Shown: positions 1-7,875 of the stretch, piece after piece
Numbering within the stretch: position 1 is the first letter of the stretch
Layout: every line of letters begins with the position of its first letter
Assembly: GCA_041559015.1 (NCBI GenBank)
Contig: JBFFED010000019.1
Location: 1-29,743, forward strand
DNA from: COMBO-56-21 sp041559015
Lineage (GTDB): Archaea; Thermoplasmatota; Thermoplasmata; UBA10834
Direction of reading: 5' to 3'
DNA: 29,743 nucleotides
Notes under the pieces: model-generated
The model's input: only the letters and a program-made list of their open reading frames with translations
Databases searched by the model: none
Told to the model about the DNA's origin: nothing
Program-made: the position numbers and the translations under genes

Positions 1-936
1 GAGGAGGTCGTGGTCTTCGAGCGCTCTGGCGAGATGATCAAGGTCCTCGACCAGCAGGCGCTCGAGAAGCGTAGGGAACTCGAGAAGGAGAGCCCGAAGA
101 AGGTCATAGTGTCCATCGACAGGAACCCGTTCGTGCTCGCCACGGGTGCCAGCGAGGTCGAGCTGCTCGGAGATGTGAGGCACGACCCGTACGGGGGCCA
201 CCCGCAGCTAGGCACCCAACCGTACGACAGGGTCGTCGCGGGAGCGATACACAGCGCCCACGAAGGCGTCCTGTTCGTCGATGAGTTGCCGCACCTAGGC
301 CACCTGCAGAGGTTCATGCTCACAGCGATGCAGGAGAAACGCTTCCCGATAGCTGGGAGGAACCCCCAGAGCGCGGGTGCGAGCGTCCGGGTGGAGAGTG
401 TCCCCTGTGATTTCATATTCGTCGCAGCCTGCAACATCCAGGACCTGCCGCACATCCTTTCGCCGCTGCGCTCCAGAATAAACGGCGGCGGCTACGAGGT
501 CCTCGTGGAGACCGCAATGCCGGACACGGACGACAACAGACAGAAGCTCGCCCAGTTCGTCGCCCAGGAGATAGCGGTGGACTCGAAGGTGCCTCACGCG
601 AGCAAGGACGCTGTCATGCTCATAATCGAGGAGGCGCGGAAGCGGGCCAAGGTCATAGACAACAGAGACAAGTGCCTCACGCTGCGGTTGAGGGAGCTCG
701 GGGGGCTGATCAGAGCGGCGGGCGACGTCGCGGTGGTGGAGGGTTCCAAGCTCATCGAGGCGAGGCACATCGCGGAGGCCCTGAGGCGCGCAAGGCCCGT
801 CGAGGAGCAGATCAAGGAGAGGTATGGCAGCTACATCGGCGGTGTTGCCTCCGACACGAGCTTGTCGGAGAAGGAGTCATCTCCCTATCACTATTGGAAC
901 TATCACGTCCACGACGACAAGAGGGGTTACGGCTGA
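1..936 (+). CDS. LonB-type AAA+ ATPase lacking a protease domain (5' partial)
   Basis: The reading frame is open from base 1, so the N-terminus and the expected Walker A lie outside the window. The visible part matches the second half of the archaeal membrane Lon (LonB) ATPase module. It shows an ATGA..LLGDVRHDP segment, Walker B (GVLFVDELPHL), a LLTAMQEK-like stretch (MLTAMQEKRFPIAGRN), sensor 1 (FIFVAACN), a candidate arginine finger (LRSRI), and a sensor-2 helix (LTLRLRELGGLIRAAGD). The family normally continues with a linker and a Ser-Lys protease domain after the helix holding RPVEEQIKERYG. Here the protein ends about 35 residues later with a low-complexity SSPYHYWNYHVHDDKRGYG tail, and the next gene is convergent 6 bp away. 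It is therefore probably an unfoldase or remodelling ATPase that works without its own peptidase. It could be a degenerate Lon, but the reading frame is clean. Confidence 0.85.
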   Translation, partial: EEVVVFERSGEMIKVLDQQALEKRRELEKESPKKVIVSIDRNPFVLATGASEVELLGDVRHDPYGGHPQLGTQPYDRVVAGAIHSAHEGVLFVDELPHLGHLQRFMLTAMQEKRFPIAGRNPQSAGASVRVESVPCDFIFVAACNIQDLPHILSPLRSRINGGGYEVLVETAMPDTDDNRQKLAQFVAQEIAVDSKVPHASKDAVMLIIEEARKRAKVIDNRDKCLTLRLRELGGLIRAAGDVAVVEGSKLIEARHIAEALRRARPVEEQIKERYGSYIGGVASDTSLSEKESSPYHYWNYHVHDDKRGYG

Positions 937-942
937 CCGGGC

Positions 943-1386
943 TCAGGTCCGGAGCACTTTCATCATCTTCCAGGCGTCCTCGCCGTTGCTGTAGAAGTTC
1001 TTTATCTCGCCGAAGGTCTCGAAGCCCTCGCGCTGGTAGAATACGAAGGCGGCTTTGTTGCTCTTCCTCACTTCGAGTATGATTGTGTCCACGCCCTTCG
1101 AGGAGCAGTTCTCGTACAACACCCTCATCAGGGTGCGCCCGAGCCCCCTCCTCCTGCTCTTGCGCATCACGGCGAGCATGAGCACCCTCGCAACCCTGCT
1201 ACCGGTAGGGACCGTGGCCACGAAGCCGACGGGCTCCCCATCCTCCTCCACGAGCGTGAGCCCCTCGGGCCACAGGTTGTGCACTGTGAGGTACAGAGAG
1301 GGCGGATACGATTCCCCGAGGGAGTCTTTCACTATCCTCATGATATGAGGGATATCAGTGGGGGAGAACGTGCGCGTCAGGATCAT
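943..1386 (-). CDS. GNAT-family N-acetyltransferase (RimI-like)
   Basis: 147 aa. It has the GNAT fold signature: a beta strand with VGFVATVP, then a hydrophobic strand (VLMLAVM), then the acetyl-CoA pyrophosphate loop RRRGLGRTLM (around residues 78-87). A C-terminal motif follows, with IILEVRKSNKAAFVFYQREGF, close to the RimI-type EVRxSNxxAxxFYxxxGF consensus. It would transfer acetyl from acetyl-CoA to an amine, perhaps a protein N-terminus; the substrate cannot be read from sequence. The ATG lies 3 nt after the stop of the upstream PLD-like gene on the same strand, so the two are probably cotranscribed. It ends 6 bp from the convergent AAA+ gene. Confidence 0.85.
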   Translation of the reverse strand: MILTRTFSPTDIPHIMRIVKDSLGESYPPSLYLTVHNLWPEGLTLVEEDGEPVGFVATVPTGSRVARVLMLAVMRKSRRRGLGRTLMRVLYENCSSKGVDTIILEVRKSNKAAFVFYQREGFETFGEIKNFYSNGEDAWKMMKVLRT

Positions 1387-1389
1387 CCG

Positions 1390-3540
1390 CTATCGGGAAG
1401 ACCGATTGCGGTGATTAACCTTACGAGCCAAAGCCGCGCCCAAGGCAGACGAGAGGAGACCCAGGAGTGCCGCTGACGGGAGCATCAGGCGACCGCCTGG
1501 GCCCATGACCGCATCTCTGTCGGAGCAGACCTCGACCGTCACAGAGTCCACACCAGTGTTACCCCAGGCATCCTCGACCAGAAGATATATCGTCTGCTTT
1601 CCCGGCCTGGAGGCCAGGTATGTAGCCTCTCTGCCGTTGTCCGTCAGCAATCCGTCGCCCTCCAGACGCCAATGCCATCGCGCGAGGAACCTGTCGTCCG
1701 TCGAGCGCCCACCGTCCAGTGTCACGGACTCCCCCACCTCGAGCGAGAGGTCGGGCCCCGCGTCCGCGACCGGGGCCTCCCGGTCCGGCTCCCAGTCCAT
1801 ACGGAAGACCGATCTGAAGTACCCAGCCACCTCTTCCGAATCCACGGCCACCGCAAGTTCCCTGTTCCTAGCGAACGAGGAGTATCCCCAGTTGTTGCTC
1901 GAGACCACTGTCAGGCGTCCATCCGAGACCAGGCCCTTGTTGTGCAGGGCCGAGACAGGCCCAGACATGTCCATCAGCCTTGCCTCCCCCTCCAGGCCCT
2001 TCGAGGATGCGAACGTGTTCAGGTGCTCTGCGACGCAGCCGTTGTCCTCCGCATTGAACCAGAGGGAGTCGAGGAGGAATGACACCTCGGCTCCGCGGAG
2101 GAGCGCCTCCTCGACTGAATCCACGATAGGGTTCAGATAGGTCTCTCCAGTCCACCTGTCATCCCACATGAGGTCCGCCTGGAACTGCTCGACCTGGATG
2201 CTCGAGGACTGCTCGATGAACGCGCAGAGGAACGGCTCGATAGCGGACGAGTCCGGGGACGGCAGAAGGGTCACAACCGTCTCAGACGATGTCGCCATGG
2301 GGCTCATGATCCCAGGGGGAAGGTGTCCGTTGGGCGTCCCCGCGATCACCGCCTCAGGATCGAACCTTGCGTCTTCGAGCCAATCGCACACGTCCGGCCT
2401 TGAACGCCTCGAATCCTCATCGAAGATGCGGCCCAGGTACTCGGCGAGGGGCACATTGGCCACATCCAGCCCCCAGCCCCGGTTCCCTGACAGAGGGTTG
2501 GAGGGCACACCGCTCTCGACGAAGTTCTCCGAAAGGGCGACGAACCTCTTGTCGTCGATAACGATGTACTTCGCGTGCAAGGGGCCGATATGCTGGACGA
2601 TGTCACCGGATATGTTGCCCTTGAGCACCCTCACGTCCGCCCCGAAACGAGCGAGCACGGACAGGCAGGCCATCTGCGAAGAGTCCATCCCTCCAGCGGG
2701 CGCTCCGTCAACGAGGACGCTCACCTCCACCCCTGAGGCCATCCTGGAGAGGAGAGCCGAAGAGACCTCGGTGGACGAGAACTCGTACGCGCAGAGCCTC
2801 AGAGTCTCTTTGGCCGATACGATGGCTTCGAGGACTGACACCAATCCGCAGTCTGGGGACACGAAGGTGGTCAGCATGCCTGGCCCGACGGAGACGCTGA
2901 TGGGAGATAGGGCGGTGTATCCATACTTGAACTCCCTGAAATGCGCCCAGTCGAACATCGAGTCCGTGTCAAGGGGCAAGCTGGACTCCTGTAACCTCCT
3001 CGCCACTTCGCCCTTCCTCAGCGCGGGCAGATGATCGCCCGACCATGATCCGCTGCTGTCAGAACAGACGCCATATGCGACGAAGTCCGCCTCGATTCCG
3101 TCCTGATCGAGCAGGGCTATTGAGTCCCCCGTGTCCGCCAACCTGAAGATGCCTTCACGGGCCACCAACAGGTTCGATCCTGGTTCGTCAAGGCCTATAC
3201 CGGGCGGACATCCAAAGGCGCGTTGATAGGATGTCGCATTCGTGGAGATCACGAGACGGGCACGGGAGGCGACCATTACATCACCCGTGAAACGGAGCGC
3301 GCCCTCCCCATCAGATACGGTCCAGTTGCGCAGGGATACGGGGACTTCACCCTTGTTCTCGAGGACGAAGTACTCGTCGTCGCAGAGGCCGCATGGATAG
3401 AACTCAGAGATCAGCACGCAATGCCCGGCCATGCCCGCGGCCAATGTGGCATTGACACATCCTGGGATGTGACACGGCGCGAGCACGGTAGACAAGAAGA
3501 GCGTGGCCGATGACACCGCCAACACATGTTCGCGCCGCAT
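1390..3540 (-). CDS. Secreted, membrane-anchored LTD-PLD-PLD-PKD protein
   Basis: 716 aa. A hydrophobic N-terminal segment (about residues 7-22) looks like a signal peptide. Residues about 42-158 resemble a lamin-tail (LTD) domain (VLISEFYP.., VLENKGE, NWTVSDGEG, IALLDQDG). Two phospholipase D-type halves follow, each with an HKD motif: H322/K324/D329 (LHAKYIVIDD) and H533/K535/D540 (LHNKGLVSDG), each followed by a Ser/Asn stretch (LSENF, SSNNWGYSS). Residues about 589-672 are a PKD-like Ig domain (PVADAGPDLSLEVGESVTLDGG). A C-terminal hydrophobic helix (about 687-705) is followed by basic residues (RKVNHRNRSSR), a typical stop-transfer. The protein is therefore probably an extracellular phosphodiesterase tethered to the membrane, acting on phospholipid, nucleic acid or another phosphodiester; the substrate is unknown. 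Both catalytic motifs are intact. It lies 56 nt downstream of tpiA on the same strand, without a strong promoter that I can see. Confidence 0.85.
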   Translation of the reverse strand: MRREHVLAVSSATLFLSTVLAPCHIPGCVNATLAAGMAGHCVLISEFYPCGLCDDEYFVLENKGEVPVSLRNWTVSDGEGALRFTGDVMVASRARLVISTNATSYQRAFGCPPGIGLDEPGSNLLVAREGIFRLADTGDSIALLDQDGIEADFVAYGVCSDSSGSWSGDHLPALRKGEVARRLQESSLPLDTDSMFDWAHFREFKYGYTALSPISVSVGPGMLTTFVSPDCGLVSVLEAIVSAKETLRLCAYEFSSTEVSSALLSRMASGVEVSVLVDGAPAGGMDSSQMACLSVLARFGADVRVLKGNISGDIVQHIGPLHAKYIVIDDKRFVALSENFVESGVPSNPLSGNRGWGLDVANVPLAEYLGRIFDEDSRRSRPDVCDWLEDARFDPEAVIAGTPNGHLPPGIMSPMATSSETVVTLLPSPDSSAIEPFLCAFIEQSSSIQVEQFQADLMWDDRWTGETYLNPIVDSVEEALLRGAEVSFLLDSLWFNAEDNGCVAEHLNTFASSKGLEGEARLMDMSGPVSALHNKGLVSDGRLTVVSSNNWGYSSFARNRELAVAVDSEEVAGYFRSVFRMDWEPDREAPVADAGPDLSLEVGESVTLDGGRSTDDRFLARWHWRLEGDGLLTDNGREATYLASRPGKQTIYLLVEDAWGNTGVDSVTVEVCSDRDAVMGPGGRLMLPSAALLGLLSSALGAALARKVNHRNRSSR

Positions 3541-3596
3541 CGAGAGGGAGACCGCGCGCTTGGCTGTTAGCAGGTCGCATTACAGGTACTATCCGG

Positions 3597-4277
3597 TCAC
3601 GCTCTCAAACCGGACACAAGGTCCAGGAGGACCGCCCTCTTGTCCTTGGCCTTGGTCACTCCGCTGGCAAGGAGCACACCGTCCGTGCCGAGTTCAAGTG
3701 CCTTGGCGACGTCCACCCCGTTCTTGACGCCCGCGCCGCACAGGACACCCACTTTGGGGTCGATAGACTTGATAGCCTTGACCGTGTCCGAGACTATGCT
3801 CGGGTTCGCGCTCGTCACGGACACGTTGCCGCCTATCAGCTCAGGAGGCTCGATTGCGACGAAGTCCGGGGCCATCGCCGCGCAGGCCCTGCTGACCGCG
3901 AGGTTGTTCGTGCATACTATGGTTGCGAGTCCTGTGCCCCTGCACCTGTCTATGATTTCGTGTATCTCGGCTATCTTGAGCCGCCTCTCGGAATGGTTGA
4001 CGAGCGTACCCTGGGCGCCTGACGAGCGGGCGTTCTCCACGGTCACATGGCCCGTCGTGGCCCCCGAGGGGGCGCTATCGAGGTGCTGGGCGAATACTGG
4101 TATCCCCACGCTCCCTGCGACCAGGGCGAGGTCGAAGGACGGAGGGGAGACCACTATCGAGGCGCCAGTCTCCCCAGATACCTCCTCGCATAGCCGCGCA
4201 AGCTCTACCGCGGCGCTCCCGCTCGCCTCCAGATAGGTCTTGAAGTTCACAACGATGGTCGGCTTGCGGAGTGCCAA
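3597..4277 (-). CDS. tpiA: Triosephosphate isomerase (archaeal type)
   Basis: 226 aa, the short archaeal length rather than the bacterial length of about 250. It interconverts dihydroxyacetone phosphate and glyceraldehyde 3-phosphate in glycolysis and gluconeogenesis. Catalytic residues are readable: N11/K13 in VVNFKTY, H95 in LVNHSERR and E143 in AIEPPELIG. The phosphate-binding C-terminal loops (CGAGVKNG, GTDGVLLASGV) are present. It starts 9 nt after the stop of the bifunctional FBP aldolase/phosphatase. The two consecutive gluconeogenic enzymes, which produce and consume the same triose phosphates, therefore form an operon. Confidence 0.95.
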   Translation of the reverse strand: MALRKPTIVVNFKTYLEASGSAAVELARLCEEVSGETGASIVVSPPSFDLALVAGSVGIPVFAQHLDSAPSGATTGHVTVENARSSGAQGTLVNHSERRLKIAEIHEIIDRCRGTGLATIVCTNNLAVSRACAAMAPDFVAIEPPELIGGNVSVTSANPSIVSDTVKAIKSIDPKVGVLCGAGVKNGVDVAKALELGTDGVLLASGVTKAKDKRAVLLDLVSGLRA

Positions 4278-4286
4278 AGGGCCACC

Positions 4287-5423
4287 TCATTCGAGGGGTT
4301 TCATCCTGGGCTCGAGCTTCTTCAGTATCTCCGGCCGCGTCGTGTACTCCAGCTCGTCGGGTGAGACTATGCCCGGCATGAACGGTCCGTGGCCGCGCAT
4401 GTACATGGATATCTCCATCGCCTTGTTCCTCACGCAGTCCCACTCCTTGCCGGCGAAGTAGTCTATGGGCCTGTGCTCGCCCGGCCTCGAGCCCGGCGGC
4501 TCCACGCCTTGTATCCTGCCTCCGTTTATCTGAATCCCGATGGAGCACACCCTCGGCGGGCCGTCGTGGTATGTCGGGTCCGACTCGTCAACTGCGCAGG
4601 GGTACCATGCGCCGTAGTGCGAGCCCCTCATCCAGCCTGCGACCAGCTGGGGGAAGGCGAATGGCTGTAGGACCTCCCCCGCGGCCGGGAACCCTGACTG
4701 GCACCTGACGAGCATCACGGGGTCATCCTTGCCCACGTACTTGCCCGCGAGCATGTTCAGCTTCTCGGTCGACACGACCGCGGCTATGCCGAGGTTCCTG
4801 TGGCTCACCCTCTTCACGGCGAACCTCGTAGTGTCACCTATGAGCGCGAGGATGTCGTACATCTCCGCAGGAGAGCTCATCACGACCCTCTTGTGGTCGA
4901 CCACATCGACGACCTCGATGTCGTACCCGATGTGTGCCCTCGGGTCGATGACGAGCCCCGTTGTGGTGAACGGGTCCATGAATATCTTCGATATGGGCAG
5001 GGAGTACGCGGCCGGGCCGCACTTGTCTGCCATGAATATCAGCATCGGCTCCGTCGGCCTCTCCTCGAACTCCATCTCAGCTGCGCCTGGACCCTGGCCC
5101 CTCACGTTCCCTGAGAACGCATCGGAGAGCAGGTCCTGTCCTGCGGCGTAAAGGTGCATCTTCTTCGCCTCGTTTGCGGCGGCCATGAATGCGTTCCAGG
5201 CCAGCTCGTGGACCTCTCGGTTGTTCTCGCCCTTCCTGTGGGTCATTAGCAGCTGCATGTCGTCTCCGCACCTGGTCACATGGTAGTCCGCTAGGAGCCC
5301 GTCCCTCACTGCCCTTCCGAGGGACTCCGACGCTACCTCCATCATCCTCGGGTGCGGCCTCGAGTGCCCGGCTATTGACCCGACATCGGCCTTGATCAGC
5401 GATACTGTGATTTTCTCAGCCAT
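4287..5423 (-). CDS. fbp: Fructose-1,6-bisphosphate aldolase/phosphatase (bifunctional, archaeal type V FBPase)
   Basis: 378 aa. This family condenses DHAP with glyceraldehyde 3-phosphate and then dephosphorylates the product to fructose 6-phosphate, making gluconeogenesis unidirectional. The N-terminus (ITVSLIKADVGSIAGH) carries the metal-binding Asp and His. RCGDDMQLLM provides the acidic metal ligands. GKYVGKDDPV places Y229 and K232 exactly where the family's catalytic Tyr and Schiff-base Lys are known. The C-terminal DYFAGKEWDCVR and MRGHGPFMPG are also typical. The ATG is preceded by a good Shine-Dalgarno (GGAGG, 8 nt upstream). The gene leads the fbp-tpiA operon and diverges from the toroid-protein genes over a region with a near-palindromic TATA element. 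Confidence 0.96.
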   Translation of the reverse strand: MAEKITVSLIKADVGSIAGHSRPHPRMMEVASESLGRAVRDGLLADYHVTRCGDDMQLLMTHRKGENNREVHELAWNAFMAAANEAKKMHLYAAGQDLLSDAFSGNVRGQGPGAAEMEFEERPTEPMLIFMADKCGPAAYSLPISKIFMDPFTTTGLVIDPRAHIGYDIEVVDVVDHKRVVMSSPAEMYDILALIGDTTRFAVKRVSHRNLGIAAVVSTEKLNMLAGKYVGKDDPVMLVRCQSGFPAAGEVLQPFAFPQLVAGWMRGSHYGAWYPCAVDESDPTYHDGPPRVCSIGIQINGGRIQGVEPPGSRPGEHRPIDYFAGKEWDCVRNKAMEISMYMRGHGPFMPGIVSPDELEYTTRPEILKKLEPRMKPLE

Positions 5424-5485
5424 CTCTCATTCCTCCGCATGCGTACAACAACGTCATCACGCGCGGTTTTCGGCGGATAAGACGC

Positions 5486-5500
5486 TTTGCATATATTAAC
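5486..5500. promoter_or_regulatory. Divergent TATA element between fbp and the toroid genes
   Basis: The sequence CTTTGCATATATTAAC is a strong TATA box on the + strand. Its complement (GTTAATATATGC) is also TATA-like and oriented toward fbp. The predicted + strand start is near 5520 and the predicted - strand start near 5468. Because the box sits here, the ATG at 5487, the first in the toroid frame, lies inside the promoter and cannot be the start codon. Confidence 0.55.
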
Positions 5501-5663
5501 CGTTTCCGAGGGTTCGGAGCGGCGTTTGAATGTCTCTCAATACACTAGCCATCAAGCTGGTTCCGCGACAACCACGAGCGATCTGCGCAGAGTCCGCACC
5601 AATTGCCTCATCAGTGTGCGGGACGAAAGTATGATTTCCCCGTTCGTGCTAGCGGTATGCGAG

Positions 5664-6737
5664 ATGCCGCCTGCGGAGGTCGACAACGTCGTCGAGAACT
5701 CCTCGCGGAAGCTCCTGCAGACAGCCGTCCCGCCCGTGCAATACTGGTTGTTGAGACAGGTCATGGAGAAGGACGAGAAGGACGCCGCCCTCAAGAGAGC
5801 GCTGCAGGGGTGCGCCGCATACCGTCCCCGGACGAGGCTCCTCGAGAAGCTCAGGCCCGATGGGACCTGGGCGATCCCCAGGAACAAGAAGTTGGCTGAG
5901 GAGACCGGCCCTGGACCCCCCATAGGATGGACCTACAGGACCATGCTGTGGAATCTGTTCGCGCTGAGCGAGTACAAGACCTCGAGGACTGATGGGAATG
6001 TCGATGCGGCCCTCAGCAGGTTCTTCGAGTGGCAGGACGACGATGGATACATACCCGGCCCCTGGACCGATGTCTTCCCGTTACCGTACTTCAACGGATA
6101 CGCACTCTACATCCTGAACAGGTTCGGGCTCGAGAAGGAGAGCGGCACTCAGAAGCTCACGAGATGGCTTCTGTCCATGCAGCGCGAGGATGGCGGCTGG
6201 AACCTGCCGTTCGTCATGGATGTGCACTATCTTCCCGAGTACAAGGCGTTGCGCATGAGGGAGTTCATTGAGTTCGTACGCGCCAAGAACTGGCGGTCCT
6301 TCGACCTCAAGGCACTCAACCAGTACCCGAGCTGCCCATATGTCACGATGCTGGCGGCCTGGGGACTCTCGCAGCAGAGGAAGGTCGCCAGGTCGGCGGC
6401 CGTGAGACGCGGTGCGGATTTCTTCCTCGACTGGTTCTTCAAGAGGACTCCGCACCCGTCCTACTACATGACGGAGGACCACTGGACGAAGCTGAGGTAT
6501 CCCTACAAGTTCGGAAGCGGCCTGATGGCGCTTGACATCCTGACAGAGCTGGGCTACGGCGAGGAAGACCCCCGGATGGACCGGCCCATAAGATGGCTCC
6601 TTAGCGTGAGGGCCTCGGACGGCCTCTGGAGCCAGTCGAACCGGCCGCACCCCGAGCGAGACCAGTGGATATCTCTGATAGCCCTGAGGGTGCTCAAGAG
6701 ATACAGCCAGACCTGCGGTGGCAAGGCCAAGGAGTGA
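5664..6737 (+). CDS. Alpha/alpha-toroid (terpene-cyclase / prenyltransferase-like) protein A
   Basis: 357 aa from the chosen ATG. It contains several QW-like repeats of squalene-cyclase/prenyltransferase-beta barrels: PDGTW (65-69), WQDDDGYIPGPW (123-134), SMQREDGGWN (171-180) and ASDGLW (317-322). Further conserved blocks are YPSC (221-224), PHPSYY (263-268), EDHW (271-274) and HPERDQW (329-335). Neither the DxDD motif of squalene-hopene cyclases nor the DCTAE of oxidosqualene cyclases is present, so cyclase activity is not supported; the substrate is unknown. The start was chosen because residues 1-350 then align without gaps to the next gene. ATG 5631 is an alternative start, while ATG 5487 is excluded by the TATA box. 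No signal peptide or membrane segment is seen. The stop is 12 nt before the paralogue, so the two are probably cotranscribed. Confidence 0.8.
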   Translation: MPPAEVDNVVENSSRKLLQTAVPPVQYWLLRQVMEKDEKDAALKRALQGCAAYRPRTRLLEKLRPDGTWAIPRNKKLAEETGPGPPIGWTYRTMLWNLFALSEYKTSRTDGNVDAALSRFFEWQDDDGYIPGPWTDVFPLPYFNGYALYILNRFGLEKESGTQKLTRWLLSMQREDGGWNLPFVMDVHYLPEYKALRMREFIEFVRAKNWRSFDLKALNQYPSCPYVTMLAAWGLSQQRKVARSAAVRRGADFFLDWFFKRTPHPSYYMTEDHWTKLRYPYKFGSGLMALDILTELGYGEEDPRMDRPIRWLLSVRASDGLWSQSNRPHPERDQWISLIALRVLKRYSQTCGGKAKE

Positions 6738-6749
6738 AGGTGTGGTCCC

Positions 6750-7805
6750 ATGCACGCGGCATACCTCAGGAACTTCGTCGACCAGTCATCGAGGAGATTG
6801 CTGCAGGTCTCCATACCTCCGGTGAGATACTGGCTTCTCCGCGACGTGATGGGGCGGGACGAGTCCGATATCATACTCCGAAAGACCGTGGAGGAGTGCG
6901 AGTCCTTCCCCGCTAGGCTGAGGCTGCTGAACGCCATCAGGGAGGACGGCACATGGCCGATCCTCAAGCATCAGAGGGAGCAGGAGGAGCGCGAGGGCGG
7001 TCCGCCGATGGGGTTCACTTACTCGACCATGCTCATCAACCTGTACAAACTCCTCCAGATGAGGACCGATATCTCCGAGGGGAAGGTCTCGAAGTCCCTG
7101 GAGAGGATCCTTGGCTGGCAGACCGAGGAAGGCTACATACCCGGTACCTGGACGAACCTCTTCCCGATACCATACTGGAACGCCTTCGCCGCTCACGACC
7201 TGCTGAGGTTCGGCATGGGGGAGGACCCGAGGGTCAAGAAGCTGGTCTCATGGCTCCTGTCGATGCAGAGGGCGGACGGCGGCTGGAACATCCCGTACTA
7301 CGAGGACGTCAAGTACCTTCCGAGGTACCGGAAGATACCGCCCGAGGAGTTCGTCAAGGTGCTCAAGGAGGAGGGCGTGGACAAGCACGATCCCAAGCAG
7401 CTCCAGCGGTTCCCGAGCTGCACATGGTCCACCGTCCAGGTCCTGTGGGGATTGGTCGAGAGCGACGAGGTGGCGGGTTCACGGGCCGCGAGGAGGGCGG
7501 GGCAGTTCGTTCTCGATAGGTTCCTCCAGAGGAACCCTCACCCCAGCTTCTACCCGACCGCTGACCACTGGTTCGTCTTCAGGTATCCGCCGAACACAGG
7601 TGGCGGGCTGCCCGCGCTCCAGGTCTTGACGAGACTGGGGTTCGGCCCTGACAACCCGAAGATGGACGTGTGCGTGAGATGGCTGGTGGACCAGCGAGGG
7701 GAGGACTACTTCTGGCACCGGACCCAGGGCTCGCACCCAACATCGGACCAGTGGATCACTCTCATCGTGCTCCAGGTGCTCTCGGAGTATCTCAAGCGCT
7801 TATGA
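6750..7805 (+). CDS. Alpha/alpha-toroid (terpene-cyclase / prenyltransferase-like) protein B
   Basis: 351 aa, a tandem paralogue of the preceding gene. By hand I count about 160 identities over 350 gap-free positions (about 46%). QW-like repeats are EDGTW (65-69), WQTEEGYIPGTW (123-134) and SMQRADGGWN (171-180). Shared invariant polar residues are C224 (FPSC), H264 (PHPSFY), D272/H273 (ADHW), and H329/D333 (HPTSDQW). These are candidate ligands or catalytic residues; prenyltransferase beta subunits use a Asp-Cys-His zinc site in the same fold, but a one-to-one match is not shown. The N-terminal block PPVRYWLLRDVMGRDESD is nearly identical between copies. Start ATG 6750 follows a GGTG-type ribosome site. 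The pair could form a heterodimer (inference). Similar proteins are sometimes misnamed NifH in annotations; there is no nitrogenase P-loop here. Confidence 0.82.
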   Translation: MHAAYLRNFVDQSSRRLLQVSIPPVRYWLLRDVMGRDESDIILRKTVEECESFPARLRLLNAIREDGTWPILKHQREQEEREGGPPMGFTYSTMLINLYKLLQMRTDISEGKVSKSLERILGWQTEEGYIPGTWTNLFPIPYWNAFAAHDLLRFGMGEDPRVKKLVSWLLSMQRADGGWNIPYYEDVKYLPRYRKIPPEEFVKVLKEEGVDKHDPKQLQRFPSCTWSTVQVLWGLVESDEVAGSRAARRAGQFVLDRFLQRNPHPSFYPTADHWFVFRYPPNTGGGLPALQVLTRLGFGPDNPKMDVCVRWLVDQRGEDYFWHRTQGSHPTSDQWITLIVLQVLSEYLKRL

Positions 7806-7822
7806 CCTCCCCTCGTGTCGAT

Positions 7823-7837
7823 GGGAAAGGCTTAAAC
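7823..7837 (+). promoter_or_regulatory. Promoter (BRE/TATA) of the CoA ligase alpha gene
   Basis: GGGAAAGGCTTAAAC matches the purine-rich BRE plus TTAA box seen before several genes in this window. The predicted start near 7860 leaves a short leader with a GGGTGA ribosome site before ATG 7876. Confidence 0.55.
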
Positions 7838-7875
7838 GAACTGAGACCTCTTTTGACAACAAGTGCGGGTGACCG

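Noticed and set aside
900..940. Frameshift hiding a Lon protease domain after the AAA+ gene
   Set aside because: The following sequence is fully occupied by the convergent GNAT gene, and no protease-like sequence is readable in the other frames.
5487..5663. N-terminal extension of toroid protein A from ATG 5487
   Set aside because: The ATG lies inside a strong TATA box, the extension is not shared with the paralogue, and its composition is not family-like.
5664..7805. NifH or squalene-hopene cyclase labels for the toroid pair
   Set aside because: No nitrogenase P-loop, and no DxDD or DCTAE cyclase motif; only the QW-type toroid repeats are supported.
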